Positions 31,725 through 42,346 of a DNA stretch of 64,000 nt are shown one piece after another. Origin of the DNA: Fulvia fulva (Eukaryota; Ascomycota; Dothideomycetes; Mycosphaerellales; Mycosphaerellaceae). The position numbers were made by a program, and so were the translations under genes. The notes beneath the pieces are model-generated. The model saw only the letters and a list, made by a program, of their open reading frames with translations, was not told where the DNA came from and ran no database searches. Each line of letters opens with the position of its first letter. The stretch's first letter is position 1. The stretch is taken from the NCBI RefSeq assembly GCF_020509005.1, contig NC_063014.1:6076001-6140000 (forward strand), written 5' to 3'.

Positions 31725-33086
31725 ATGGCGCGACGCACCCGTACCCGCCGGCAACAGCCCAAGCCCAAGCCCACGCCACCATACCACACCCCCCGAGACC
31801 CCCTGACACAAGACATGGGCGCAATAGCCCTCATCCGCCGAAGCGACGGCCACGCCATAAATCTCCCAGACATCACATCCTTCTGGGACATGGCCCGCAC
31901 GGATCCCGACCAACTTGGCTCCAACGTCGCGGACTTCAGGGCATCAGCTGTCTGGCTCGGCTTCTGCAGAGAGCATATTCTGGCGCTACAAATCACGGGC
32001 CTCCACGATGTGGAGACGTATCTGAGCTGTCTGGATTGTAGAGTGCCGCGCGAGGAGTGTGTGCGGTGTGCGGTGTTGGGGAGTGTGGTGCATTTGTGGA
32101 TGTGGGATGAGCCGAGCTGTCCTATTGTGAACGAAGTGTTTGTGAGGGATGGGCAAGCGATGCTGAGGAGATTGGGTCAGCTGGGAAGTCTTATGACGCT
32201 GGCGGTGCCGCATGCGATGCTCGAGGCGCATCTTCTCAGTTTGTGGGGCGTGCCTAACCTTCAGACGGTCAGAGCAGTTCGTATGGCTCATGCACCAGGT
32301 CTCGCGGTCCGCGTCAGCTGGTCCTTTGAAATGCCGCAGCGTCGTGCTGATGGACATTTCCATGATTGGGCTGAGCCACTGACTACGCCGCCCGCTGCGC
32401 CCTGTCAGGATTGTCACGCTGTGCTGCCGGGGATATGGGCTACGTTCAAGCTGAAGGCGGGTGAGAACTTCGCCGCGAAGTTGAAGAGAGATTTGATCGA
32501 GGGAAAGGGAGGGTTGGAGAGATGCATCAATGAGGCTACGAGGGCGGGCCACTGGGTGGTGCATCACGCTCACATGCACCCCGGGACCACGATCGAGAAG
32601 GAGCACGCGCTGTTCGCGCCCAGTGCTCGAAGCGAAGCAGAAGCACTCCCTCCACCACCGCAATCGCAGGCTATCGCAGTGGAAGGCCAGCACCAGGCTC
32701 CAGCACCTTACACCCACTCGGAGGCCATGAAAATGGGAGTCTTCGACGCGCTCCCTCCTCCAGAGGCAGCATCCAGGACCGACTCACCAGCATCGTCCTT
32801 CGAATGGCACGAAGGCCCAGTCCCACCCATCGGCACCTGGCCAGGCCACGACACGCCTCCGCTCCCATCGGACCGCGAGGACGGCTGCCCAGCGTCCACG
32901 TTCACAAAACGCGGGCGCCATACTCTGAACGAGACGCTTTATGCACTGCATTCCGCGTCAGGCCGACCCCTAGCATCGCCCGACCACCTTCTCAGACGCT
33001 CGCTGGGATGGTCGTCGGTGTCGGAGGTAGACATCGATGAGCGGGGCCTCGCGTCTAGGGAGAGAGTCGCACGCGCGGACGCGTAG
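31725..33086 (+). CDS. Uncharacterised 453-aa protein
   Basis: Single exon, ATG in strong context (CACCATGG), stop TAG. I do not recognise a domain. Residues 1-20 are very basic and proline-rich (ARRTRTRRQQPKPKP). About 45-290 look globular with several cysteines: SCLDC and REECVRC near 95-110, CQDCHAV near 225. From ~295 onward it is proline/serine-rich and likely disordered, with short acidic pieces and RHTLNETLYALHS near 405. No signal peptide or membrane segment. Paired cysteines suggest metal binding, but spacing fits no family I know. Coding confidence comes from length, codon usage like the neighbours and the start context. Confidence 0.75.
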   Translation: MARRTRTRRQQPKPKPTPPYHTPRDPLTQDMGAIALIRRSDGHAINLPDITSFWDMARTDPDQLGSNVADFRASAVWLGFCREHILALQITGLHDVETYLSCLDCRVPREECVRCAVLGSVVHLWMWDEPSCPIVNEVFVRDGQAMLRRLGQLGSLMTLAVPHAMLEAHLLSLWGVPNLQTVRAVRMAHAPGLAVRVSWSFEMPQRRADGHFHDWAEPLTTPPAAPCQDCHAVLPGIWATFKLKAGENFAAKLKRDLIEGKGGLERCINEATRAGHWVVHHAHMHPGTTIEKEHALFAPSARSEAEALPPPPQSQAIAVEGQHQAPAPYTHSEAMKMGVFDALPPPEAASRTDSPASSFEWHEGPVPPIGTWPGHDTPPLPSDREDGCPASTFTKRGRHTLNETLYALHSASGRPLASPDHLLRRSLGWSSVSEVDIDERGLASRERVARADA

Positions 33087-33496
33087 CAAGCTGCGCAGCT
33101 GTGGGATGGGATTGATTGGGATGCGAGGCTCCCGCTCTATTGATGCAGCGTGGCGACTGCTATTACCCTAGGAGCGGAAATATTGCGCGAGTATAGGGTC
33201 GGGTCTTGTTAGCTACGATAGCGCCCTCGCAGCGCAGCGGCTGCTATTACCCTGGGAGCGGAAGCGTTGCACGACGCGACGCGCCTCTCCCTACAACATT
33301 GCTCAGGCCCACGGTGTCTGGAGAATTTCGCATAGGTCATATCCACTATCGCTATTCGAAGCGCGATGGCCACTTTTTGAGTCATGTCAAGAACCGTCGG
33401 GGATGTTTGAGCACGGTGGAGAGCAATGCAATTTGTACATTCGACATGGGCTATCATACACTCCCGCCGAGCGCTTCATCATACGGCTTCAGCTTT
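33087..33496. other. Intergenic between convergent genes, with a 38-bp direct repeat
   Basis: 410 bp between two convergent genes. Two ~38-bp copies (33,153-33,190 and 33,237-33,274) share CTGCTATTACCCT and GGAGCGGAA. No gene seen. Confidence 0.55.
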
Positions 33497-34404
33497 TTAG
33501 TCTGATACGCCGCCTGAGTTCAGCTCCTTGGCCATGTCAAACCATCCACCTCCACCGAATTGCGCCTTGCTCTTACCCTGAGATACGTCAGTACACCATC
33601 TGATCGCAGAGACACCATCCTCCAGTGGCACTCACCTTACTCACAAACCCAAACGTCTCATAATACGGTATCAACGCCTCATGCGTGATGAGCGCCGCAT
33701 AATCCGCCACATCCTGATTCTCCAACCGGTGAATATACGCCTTCATCAACGTCTTCCCCAGACCACGTCCCTGGTACTGCGGCAGGACTGCAAGACTATG
33801 GATACAAACCGTTCGTCCTTCTTGCTTGTGGCCCAGGTTCGGATCAGCGGGATCACCCATCGCCATGTCTTCATCAGACACGACCGAATTCGTCGTCCTG
33901 GTTGAGACAATGTGGCCCATCAGGACTGCCTTGCGTTCCGGTGCGCCAGAGTATACCGGCGCTGCGGTCTCTGCGGTGGTGGGGACGTCGGCACTTCCAT
34001 CGTTGGCGGTTTGGGATGTGAAGATGCCTAGACTGAGTTCGCCGGCGACTTTGAGACGGTATTGGAACTGTGGTGGGGTCGTCGTTAGCTGGTGTGGTTC
34101 TGGTTCTGGATTCGTATCCGGCCTGCGCTGCGCAGGGGTGTTTATGTGAAACTGTTACACGGGAGGAGGGTACAGGTGGAGTTGATGCCCAAAGCAAGGA
34201 GGGGTTGTTGTGGGAGGGTACGGCATTGCGAGGTGGTGCAGCGGCTGGTATTGTGTTTTGGGGGGAGGTTTTCCTTTGAAGAGCTGTGAGTTGTTGAAGG
34301 ATCTGCTTGCGATGGCTAGAGCTTCTGGTGTGGCGGCGATGTGTTGAAGGGATCGCCAGAGATTCTGTAGGACAGGTCTCGCTTCGATCAAGCCCATGCG
34401 TAAC

Positions 34405-34443
<39 letters not shown>

Positions 34444-35019
34444 TCTTTGATGCCTGATGCTGTGTCGTGATGTTTGGCGAGAGATGGCTGACAGCCCGAT
34501 CTTTGACAGCAGATCTCTCGGTTCTTGTTGTGACCACTTTGTGCGCCGCCGTGGGGGGATGGAAGTCACGCTGTCGGGATGTTGCGGCACAAGGCTACGG
34601 CAAAGGACAACGCATACAGAGGGTAGTGTACCGTGGTATCACCAGCATGTCACGGCGGAGGGGTGACGCTTGCCGACGATGGAAGGCAATGATGAGGCAC
34701 TCACTTTTTCTCTCGTGCAACGTTCCTGGGGCGGGAAGGCGGCTTCTTCTAATCTCGTACAGCTCTCGACGTCGGATATATTCAGCGTCTGCGTGTAGGG
34801 ATGCAATTCGTTTCGCTTTTCGTTGGTGTGTGACCGTTCGGTGATGATGCTGCTCTCGCTCTCGTTGCCAGGATCTGCGTCCATGGGTGTCTCGCGATTG
34901 ATGCCCTCGTCGCGTGATTTGGAGAGGCCTGGCATGTTGGAGAGGCCTGGCATGTTGGAGAGGCCTGGCATGTTGGAGAGGGTGCTCTCATTTGCCAATG
35001 CAGACAGGTCACGAGGCAT
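33497..35019 (-). CDS. GNAT acetyltransferase of the AANAT / polyamine acetyltransferase type
   Basis: Three minus-strand exons: 34,705-35,019, 33,636-34,067 and 33,497-33,577; all junctions phase 0; 275 aa. Introns are 637 bp (GTGAGT...CACCACAG) and 58 bp (GTGAGT...ATCTCAG). The GNAT fold is clear: ESCTRLEEAAFPPQERCTREK spliced to FQYRLK, then AGELSLGIFTS, VLMGHIVSTRTT, a histidine-containing VCIHSLAVLPQYQGRGLG (acetyl-CoA loop QGRGLG), ALIPYYETFGF, and after the last intron GKSKAQFGGGGWFDM. This wording is that of fungal AANAT-like enzymes such as yeast Paa1, which acetylate polyamines and arylalkylamines. The N-terminal ~70 residues are extra, serine-rich, with a threefold SNMPGL repeat. 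The first intron is unusually long for this window and holds an (AC)17 tract. Confidence 0.85.
34408..34441. repeat. (AC)17 microsatellite
   Basis: Pure AC dinucleotide run in the first intron of the acetyltransferase gene. Confidence 0.95.
34921..34980. repeat. 18-bp coding minisatellite, three perfect units
   Basis: Three identical 18-bp units (GGAGAGGCCTGGCATGTT) at 34,921-34,974 plus a 6-bp partial. In frame on the minus strand they encode SNMPGL repeats near the N terminus of the acetyltransferase. Confidence 0.9.
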
Positions 35020-36338
35020 TGTTGATGAGGTCGATGAGCAGTGGATGAAGCGCGGCAGGAGTGCCAGGTGCCGAAGTCTTGCGGTGGTAGTGGCGGCGAC
35101 TTTATGTCGGGTTGGCGAGGATTGTGTCACTGATGAATCTTGCAGATGAGGTCGAGTGACAGAGGGACAGCGGATATAGTTTAAAGTGGCGGGTTCTGAA
35201 CAACACACTTCTACTTGGCAGAACAAGGAGAAAGGCAGTATCCGACTCGTAAGTACGCATTCTATCGCGTCGAGGAGTTTCGTTAGGTCGAGAATACTAT
35301 CGTTAGGCTACGAGAGTACCCGGAGGCCCGCCACTCTGTATTATATCCACCCTTGCAAGGACAAATGACTTGCTGGCTTGGGCTTTGCAGTTTCACTTCT
35401 GCTGCTGCACCGCCTTGAGATGCAGTAGCTAGCTTGTGCAGTAGCATGCATATCACACCACGAGGGCAAGCCCGCTGTTGAGATGGTGCTCCAGCTGGAC
35501 TGTCGTCCGATTTGACGACAGCCGCGAAGTCATACAACCAGGCTCTACTCTATCACGCCGCCGGCTTTGCATTGGTGTCGGTCGTTGGAGCATCTCTATC
35601 GCACGCGGCAAGTTGCAACTGCAGGGTCGGCGGGCCGGATGACGATGATGCTCTCGGCAACGGTGGACAAGGGCGCCGGAGCTTTCACTGCAGCTTGCCG
35701 TTGATGAACAGCACTGCCAGACGTACCAATCCACGCTGCTGGAGACTGGAGTACTTCTGCATGAGCCAGAGCGAAGCATCGCCCACGATCACTGACCGCC
35801 ATCTGCAGCACGCCCCGTGCCACGTGGGAGCGACGGCGACGACGAGTAGGCATATACACATAATGTCCTTCACTTGTCAGCAGCAGCGCCGAAGCAACAC
35901 CTCTCATGTGGCGTGCGCATACGGCAGCAAGAGCTCTCTCTCACAACTTCCCTCGCAGCTCCAGCTGCTCGCCTGAACTCATTCACTGCTACGTGCCCAG
36001 TCTTTGCCTGCATCATTCCACCACCTTCCCAGCAAGACGACACTGGCGCATAACCACATTAGTCATTCGGTCATGAGGCAACGGTAGCATCAACCACCAC
36101 GATCCACAACCGCCTTCATCCATCCCCGCTCCACCCGCCCACCACCACATCCAACCATATCACTACTGCCGACGCGCCAGCCAGACACTTCCCTTTCGGG
36201 TGTCACTGCTCGAATTCCCGCATTCCAGCTGACCGGCCTATCATCGCCCGCCGTCACTGACCGTTCGGTCGACCGACATATCCCTAGGAACCAACAACCA
36301 CCGCACACATCAGCTCTGGATCAGACGGCATAGGCAAT
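35020..36338. other. Intergenic, divergent promoters
   Basis: 1.3 kb between divergently transcribed genes (acetyltransferase, minus; DDI1, plus), so it should hold both promoters. Several short frames exist on both strands, none with recognisable domains or a convincing start. Confidence 0.55.
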
Positions 36339-37875
36339 ATGTGAGTACAGACCCGCGCGTCTAGTCCAACGCGCTTCCCTCTGTGATCTTGTAACACCGG
36401 CATGGTATGACAGTGAGACCTAGCTGACCGAATCTGTCAACTCCACAGGCCTCGCCTTGCCATATCTATCATCGCGCCCAACCATGAAGCCGACCAACAG
36501 CTCATTTCTCTCGACCTCCCAACTGGTCTCTCCATAGCAGACCTGAAGGGTCTCGTCAACGCAGACACCAACATCCCCGTAGCCTCCCAGCAATTCTTCC
36601 ACAACAACCAAGTCCTCCAAGACGACAACAAGACATTAGAAGAGGTTGGCATCAAGGATGGAGACATGATTGCTATGCTGATGCGCCAACCCCAACAACA
36701 GAACAACATGGGCTCCCAACCACGAAGACAGCAGCAGCAGCAGCAGGGCCAGCAGAGGAGAGGTGGGGCAGGTGGTCCACAAGATATTGAGAACACACGT
36801 CAGAACATACTTGCAAACCCAGGCGCGATGCAAAAGATAAGAGACGAACGCCCCGCGCTGGCAGACGCAATCCACGATCCGGACAGGTTCCGTGAGGTAT
36901 GGCAGCAGATGATGCAGGACGATGAGGATCGCGAGCGCGATCGACAAGAGCAGATGCGGTTGCTGAATGAAGATCCGTTCAACATTGAGGCGCAGCAGAA
37001 GATTGAAGAGATGATACGGGAGGAGTCTGTGCAAGAGAATCTGCAGTTTGCCTACGAGCACAATCCTGAAGGTGAGTCAACATGTCAAGGCAAGTGGAGC
37101 TATGCCAACGACGCCATTTACAGTGTTTGGAAGAGTGACAATGCTTTACATCCCCGTCGAAGTCAACAAGCGCCCGGTCAAGGCTTTCGTCGACTCTGGA
37201 GCGCAGACCACCATCATGTCGCCTTCGTGTGCAGAGGCTTGCGGTATCATGAGGCTGATCGACAAGCGCTACGCTGGCATTGCCAGAGGTGTCGGTACCG
37301 CTAAGATCTTGGGTCGCGTTCACTCATCGCAGATCAAGATTGGCAATGCAACCATGCCATGCTCCTTCACTGTCATGGAGGGCAAGGACGTCGACCTTCT
37401 CCTCGGCCTGGACATGCTGAAGCGTTTCCAAGCGAACATTGACCTGCGGCAGAACAAGCTCATCTTCGGCGACAACAACGAGGTGAGCTTCCTTGGCGAG
37501 GCTGACATTCCGCAACAATTCGAGGAAGCTCAGCAGAACGAGCCCACCATTGCAGGTCCCAACGGGACGACGATTGGAGCGAAGACCGGGACAGTGCAGC
37601 CAGCAGCAGCATCATCTTCCTCCAACACCAATGGCGGACACTTTCAAGGACAAGGCCAGTCGCTGGGTTCGGCATCCAACAGCAAAGCGCCAGCGGTCAG
37701 CACACCCTCTGCCTCTGGTGGCGCATCTGGTGGCGCACCCGCTGAAAACTCGAGAGAGCACAACGAGAAGATCATCCAGCTGCAGGGCCTAGGCTTCTCG
37801 CGCCAACAAGCCATCTCAGCACTCGACGCGTGCGACGGCAACGTTGACCTGGCAGCAAGCATGCTATTCAACTAG
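36339..37875 (+). CDS. DDI1: Ddi1 ubiquitin-shuttle / retroviral-like aspartic protease
   Basis: Exons 36,339-36,340, 36,449-37,071 and 37,124-37,875; 458 aa. The initiator codon is split: exon 1 gives AT, a 108-bp intron (GTGAGTACAG...CTCCACAG) follows, exon 2 gives G. The unspliced ATG is followed directly by TGA. Residues 1-76 are a ubiquitin-like domain (PRLAISIIAP, LPTGLSIADLKGLV). A Q-rich linker and helical domain follow, then the protease with catalytic Asp232 in FVDSGAQTTIMS and LLLGLDMLKRFQ, then a serine/glycine linker and a C-terminal UBA (IIQLQGLGFSRQQAISALD...DLAASMLFN). Ddi1 shuttles ubiquitinated proteins to the proteasome and can cleave heavily ubiquitinated substrates. All domains and the catalytic residue are present. 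Confidence 0.95.
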
Positions 37876-38641
37876 AATGACAATCTTACGGAGAACACGG
37901 CACGCTATGATATACCCAAAGTCTTACGACATACACGGGCAGGACACTTTCGTCGAAAGCGAAGCATCATTACCACGGTGGAACGGAGTGGTGCTCATAG
38001 TGCATCTTTTGGTGCCGGTGATGCCTTTCGCTCAAAGTTGAGGTTAGTGTAGATTAGGAAGTATGATCAGCAGAGGCACAACGCCTTCGTTATGAAGAGG
38101 TAGTCACTGCGCACGTTTACTGCCATCTCACGAGAGTTCCTTCCCTGTCAAGGCGGCGTGCGCTAGTGCCAGGATGTGGTCATGTGCGCTGATGTTTCAT
38201 GCTTGGCAGCTTGAGCTTGACTGGGATCAAGCTTCGGTTGCCATCTCACTGAACTTGTCTGCTATGTACTGCAATTCACTTCTACATACTACCAAACATC
38301 TTCTCGCTGCAATTTGCCCTTTCATCATACGGTACATGTACCTGCTGCTACAGAAACAAGTTTCTGCCTCAGTCGCCCGACTTTGGAATCTTTGCCCCAC
38401 ATCTGTTCATCGCACACGTGCACCTCCGTAAGGTATTCACAACCACCTGCAGGCCTCGCATCAAACGACATCCGCCATCTGCCGTCCGGCTTAGCAATAA
38501 GGTACTGTACTGTACCCCCAGCATTGATCTATCTGCCTGCGTCTTTTGATCCTCCGCAGGGCTGTGCAAAGGATCATGTGCAGCGACCGTACCTGCATCC
38601 GCAGCCGCAGCCGAAGCATATAAACCACGCGGGGAAAGAAA
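37876..38641. other. Intergenic, promoter of the RBR ligase gene
   Basis: 766 bp. A TATA-like CATATAAA at 38,617-38,624 lies ~20 bp before the ATG of the next gene, after a repeated CCGCAG stretch. No gene seen. Confidence 0.5.
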
Positions 38642-40648
38642 ATGGATCTCGTCCCTCTGCCCAAAGCCACTGGCACTGGCACTGGCACTGGCTCCCGTCT
38701 CTGGAAATCGAAAGCAGATTTTTTTCGACCCTTTCGATCTGCTGCTGAGGTCGGGGAGGGTATTGAGCCACTGTATGATCCCACCTTACCGAGAGAGGAA
38801 TTGCATAATCATGATCCGGATCTGAGGGATTTGAACCGAGCGCTGGAAGTGTTGGTGGAGGTGTTTCCGGATGTGCGGGTGGAGGTGTTTAGGGAGATGT
38901 TGGGGAGTGTTGGGGAGAGTAGTCGGGTGGAGGTTGTGACGGAGTTGCTTGTGAAGGAGAGAGGGGTGGGGGTTGGGGGGAAAGGGGATGGTGGTGGTGG
39001 GGGGAGGAGGTGGATTAGGGGGAGGGTTAGGGCGGAAGGTGGGAGGAGGAGGGGGAAAGGGCGGAGAGGTGGAGGTGAGGGGCTGGAGGATCAGGATCTG
39101 TTTCGAAGTGATGCTTACAAGAAGGCTGTCAAGGACGTTTTCTACCTGGAGTTCAGGAATCTGAGCCATTCGACGATTCGGGGCGTGTTGGCGGAGCAGA
39201 ATTTCTCGTATACACTTGCGAGACCAATTTTGCAGCAGCTTGCGAGTCGGAGTTGGAGGTTCTCGCTGGGGAGTCTGTGGCCGAGGAAAGCAGCTGGTGT
39301 CGGAGCAGATGGGCACCCGTTCATCTTTTGGAGTCACGAAAATGGGTCGGAGCAAGCCACCCCTGCTGTCAGGAAGACGGGAAGTACGGAATTGGACCAT
39401 GAGCTCTACGAGCTATTCGTCGAGCCGATCATCACGAAACAAAGGCAAGAACGACAACTTGCCGACTACAACGTGGCATGCGAGGTCAACGAAAAGGAAG
39501 CAGAAGCTGCCGAAGCACTTTTCGACTGCGAATGCTGCTTCAGCTCCGTCCCCTTCGAACAGATCGCCACTTGTGATCAGAACTGCCACTTTCTCTGCCT
39601 CGACTGCGTTCGCCGAACAGTAAACGAAGCACTCTATGGCCAAGGCTGGTCACGAACAGCAGATCTGGAACGAGCTTCAGTTCGATGCTTTGCGCCATCT
39701 TCGCAGGATTGCCATGGCTCGATTGCTGGTGACCAGGTTCGACAGTCCTTGACGCAAGGCTCTGATAATGAAGACGCCTGGAACGACTTTCAGGCGAGGA
39801 TAACTGCCGAGACGCTCATGAGGACGGGTCTATCATTACAACGCTGTCCCTTCTGCAACTACGCCGAAGTCGATGAACCACCAAATGCCCGCATCCGACA
39901 CCCCATGGCAATTTGGCACCACGCTATGACGAAATCACCACCAGCTTTCCAGATCATGCTGCTCTCATTCCTGACAGCATTAACCCTCCTGACAATCCCC
40001 ATACTAGTCGCTACACTGGTCACATGGCTCCTACTTCAACTCTTCCCACCAGCCAAATCCGCCTTGACGAGCTCCCTCCACCGCATCCACAAAACCCGCC
40101 GAACCCTCCGCTTCACATGCCAGAACCCCTCCTGCGCCGCACTAACCTGCACCCGCTGCCTCGCCCCCTGGCACAACCCCCACACCTGCTTCGACGCCGA
40201 ATCGACCTCCCTCCGCACCGCGCTCGAAGCCTCCGCCACCCTGGCCATAAAACGCACATGCCCCAAATGTCTCCTCTCCTTCGTCAAGGCCAGCGGCTGC
40301 AACAAACTCGTCTGCAACTGCGGATACACCATGTGCTACATTTGTCGGCAAGAGATTACGAGTCGGGAGGGGTATGCGCATTTTTGTCAGCATTTCAGGC
40401 CCAGTGGGGGGAGGTGTGGGGAGTGTGAGAGGTGTGATCTTTATGGGGATGAGGATGAGGAGGGGGCGATTAGGCGGGCGGCGGAGGTTGCGGAACGGGA
40501 GTGGAGGGAGAGGGAGCAGGGTGGTGGGGAGGGGGAGGAGGAGGCGAGGAAGGGGGTGAGGATGATTGAGGTGCTTGTGGGGCAGGGGAGGAGGAGGAGG
40601 TGGTGGGAGGAGTGGGTGGATGTTGTTGTTGATGCTGTTGTGGCGTGA
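38642..40648 (+). CDS. RBR (RING-IBR-RING) E3 ubiquitin ligase with CUE-like domain and membrane segment
   Basis: Single exon, 668 aa. Residues ~62-105 resemble a CUE ubiquitin-binding domain (LEVLVEVFPDVRVEVFREML). Then a Gly/Arg-rich stretch (~110-150), RING1 from ~296 (CECCFSS...CDQNCHFLCLDC...CF), its last pair CPFC near 402, a hydrophobic segment ~435-468 (IMLLSFLTALTLLTIPILV), the IBR ~493-520 (CQNPSCAALTCTRC...H...C), and RING2 ~540-572 (CPKC...GCNKLVCNCGYTMCYIC). By family rule the catalytic cysteine is Cys553 in SGCNKLVC. RBR ligases pass ubiquitin through this cysteine. The wording is close to the TRIAD3/RNF216 group; a membrane segment between RING1 and IBR is unusual. The C terminus is highly charged. 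Confidence 0.9.
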   Translation: MDLVPLPKATGTGTGTGSRLWKSKADFFRPFRSAAEVGEGIEPLYDPTLPREELHNHDPDLRDLNRALEVLVEVFPDVRVEVFREMLGSVGESSRVEVVTELLVKERGVGVGGKGDGGGGGRRWIRGRVRAEGGRRRGKGRRGGGEGLEDQDLFRSDAYKKAVKDVFYLEFRNLSHSTIRGVLAEQNFSYTLARPILQQLASRSWRFSLGSLWPRKAAGVGADGHPFIFWSHENGSEQATPAVRKTGSTELDHELYELFVEPIITKQRQERQLADYNVACEVNEKEAEAAEALFDCECCFSSVPFEQIATCDQNCHFLCLDCVRRTVNEALYGQGWSRTADLERASVRCFAPSSQDCHGSIAGDQVRQSLTQGSDNEDAWNDFQARITAETLMRTGLSLQRCPFCNYAEVDEPPNARIRHPMAIWHHAMTKSPPAFQIMLLSFLTALTLLTIPILVATLVTWLLLQLFPPAKSALTSSLHRIHKTRRTLRFTCQNPSCAALTCTRCLAPWHNPHTCFDAESTSLRTALEASATLAIKRTCPKCLLSFVKASGCNKLVCNCGYTMCYICRQEITSREGYAHFCQHFRPSGGRCGECERCDLYGDEDEEGAIRRAAEVAEREWREREQGGGEGEEEARKGVRMIEVLVGQGRRRRWWEEWVDVVVDAVVA

Positions 40649-40867
40649 TACCTGACAGCATCTCTTGGCGTTGAAACGCTATGAATTGTTGACTGCACCA
40701 GGCTGTTCCTCGTCTGACTCTCTGGAGAACCGGCTCCCGCTCGGTTATGGTTGAACAGAAAAGCGTTCCGACGCTGGAAGACGCTGTATTGAAAGCCCGA
40801 TCACGCTTTATGCAGTAGTCTTAAGCGCTTGCCATGGGACTGTTGTCTTGAAACCTGGCCCGGGTGC

Positions 40868-42346
40868 TCAACAGAAATCGTAGAATCCCTCGAGGTCGTC
40901 ATCGTACGTGCCGGGTGTCCCGACCTCGCAGGGTGGAGAGTATCCGGGCACGTCCTCGGGGTATCGCCCATCGTGCCCATCCTCAAGCAGCTTCATATAT
41001 GCTTGAGTAATGCCCGTGTACCCTTCCTCATACATCTCCACTACCTCACCTCCGTTGAGTGTAATGTCTTCGACGTGGTCTCTGTGAGCATTGATCGTCT
41101 CCCCCTGGGCAAAGAAACCCTTCTGAATCCGTGTACTCAGAAAATTCGCCGCATAGCCTTACGTGCCGCAACTCGGGCAGCGTCCCGGCGAGTCGAGTCC
41201 AAGTCCGGCTCCGGGTGCCGTGATGGAGGTAGATGCATGAAAGGGACAGCAGGCGTAGAGTTCTCTTGTGACACAATAGGAGGTCGACTAATTCGCCTTC
41301 GGTGGTGTCGAAACCCGATAAGCTCAGCTCTTGTAGCTCGGGCCAGGTCGTGTCTTTGATAATCTCCTCAATCTGGACACTCAGTTCATCCCCCGAGTCG
41401 GGCATGCTCAGCCTCAGAGTACGGAGTCGCGAGGCTGACTTGAGCCACATGTTTAGCCCTTGATGTCGCCTGTCGAAATAGTCGCCCATGAAGCCATCAT
41501 CGCTGAGGTGTGTGGTGAGCTGGAGCTGGAGGGTCTCGAGCGTGCTCATCACTCTCTCCGCAAGATTCTTCTGACCATGGAGTCTCCATTAGGGTCTCCG
41601 GAACTACATGGTGGAAATTCACATGCTTGATCTCTCTTCCGCTGGTATCGAGGGCGTGGAGCAGTCGCAAGAACGTCTGATCATCACGCCTGGTGGCGTC
41701 GTGTTGGGTGCCTGGCAGTAGCAAGCACTCTTTGAAGTCCGCTTCCACGAGGTTGAAGTATGTGTTGGGTCCAGGTCCGATGGCCAGGGTGAGCTTATCA
41801 AGGGCACGGCAGTTCTCGAATAGCGTGGTCAAATAATCGAGGTCATAGCGTTCGATAATCATAGCCGCCTGTTACCGGAACATGTGGGCATACTTACTTG
41901 TGATACGACTGGAGCAGCTCCTGCTCATCATACTCTCCTTGCACTTGCCGAGCAAGCACTCTCTTCCTATACTCTGTCCACGCCAGTTTCTCCGCTAAGG
42001 TCAAGTGGAAGCGACGGCCTCTGGTGGGACCTTCAGACTTCCAACACGTCTTGATGTTCTCTTTCCACTCAAGGAACGGGCTTTGCTCGTGGTATATGTC
42101 TGCCTGGAAGTGCAGCTCTTTGATACGCTGCGAAAAGTACGGGTGCTCCGATGCTGCGACCAGATGCAGCAGGCGTTTCTGGCTGTATGTCCCAACGATC
42201 GTTCGCAGTACATGTTCTTTGCCGACTTCAGCCATCATCGTACACGTCCTGCGGGCCGCGAGCACCTCGCTGTTGTCCAGGTGCATGAAGACTCGGTGGA
42301 GTAGTTCTGCCGGGAGACAGAGAATGCTGGAGCTTGCGGCGGCCAT
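40868..42346 (-). CDS. F-box protein with leucine-rich C-terminal half
   Basis: Minus-strand exons: 41,945-42,346, 41,623-41,868, 41,163-41,570, 40,868-41,104; about 430 aa. Introns 2 and 3 (41,571-41,622, GTGAAT...GGTCAG, 52 bp; 41,105-41,162, GTAAGG...GCCCAG, 58 bp) fit well. Intron 1 is uncertain: the obvious pair GTAAGT...TAACAG would be only 29 nt and breaks the frame, so I use GTGCAA as donor (76 bp). The start ATG 42,346 precedes the F-box (SILCLPAELLHRVFMHL); an open frame extends further upstream without ATG. The middle holds leucine-rich pieces (LTTLFENCRALDKLTL, LETLQLQLT, LQELSLSG). The C terminus is acidic with EGYTGITQAYMKLLEDG. F-box proteins present substrates to SCF ubiquitin ligases. 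Confidence 0.75.

Noticed and set aside
31986..32717. 243-codon minus-strand frame
   Set aside because: Antisense to the 453-aa gene; His/Arg-rich shadow composition and no domain.
34155..34439. Minus frame starting with a Cys-Val repeat
   Set aside because: Translation of the (AC)17 microsatellite inside an intron.
34921..34980. Three 18-bp repeats as CRISPR-like
   Set aside because: No spacers; coding minisatellite in frame with the acetyltransferase.
38971..39164. Gly-rich + frame inside the RBR gene and its Pro-rich antisense
   Set aside because: Low-complexity shadows of the Gly/Arg-rich linker of the RBR ligase.
41869..41897. 29-nt GTAAGT...TAACAG intron in the F-box gene
   Set aside because: Too short for fungal splicing and it breaks the frame; a 76-bp intron with weaker donor was preferred, with doubt noted.
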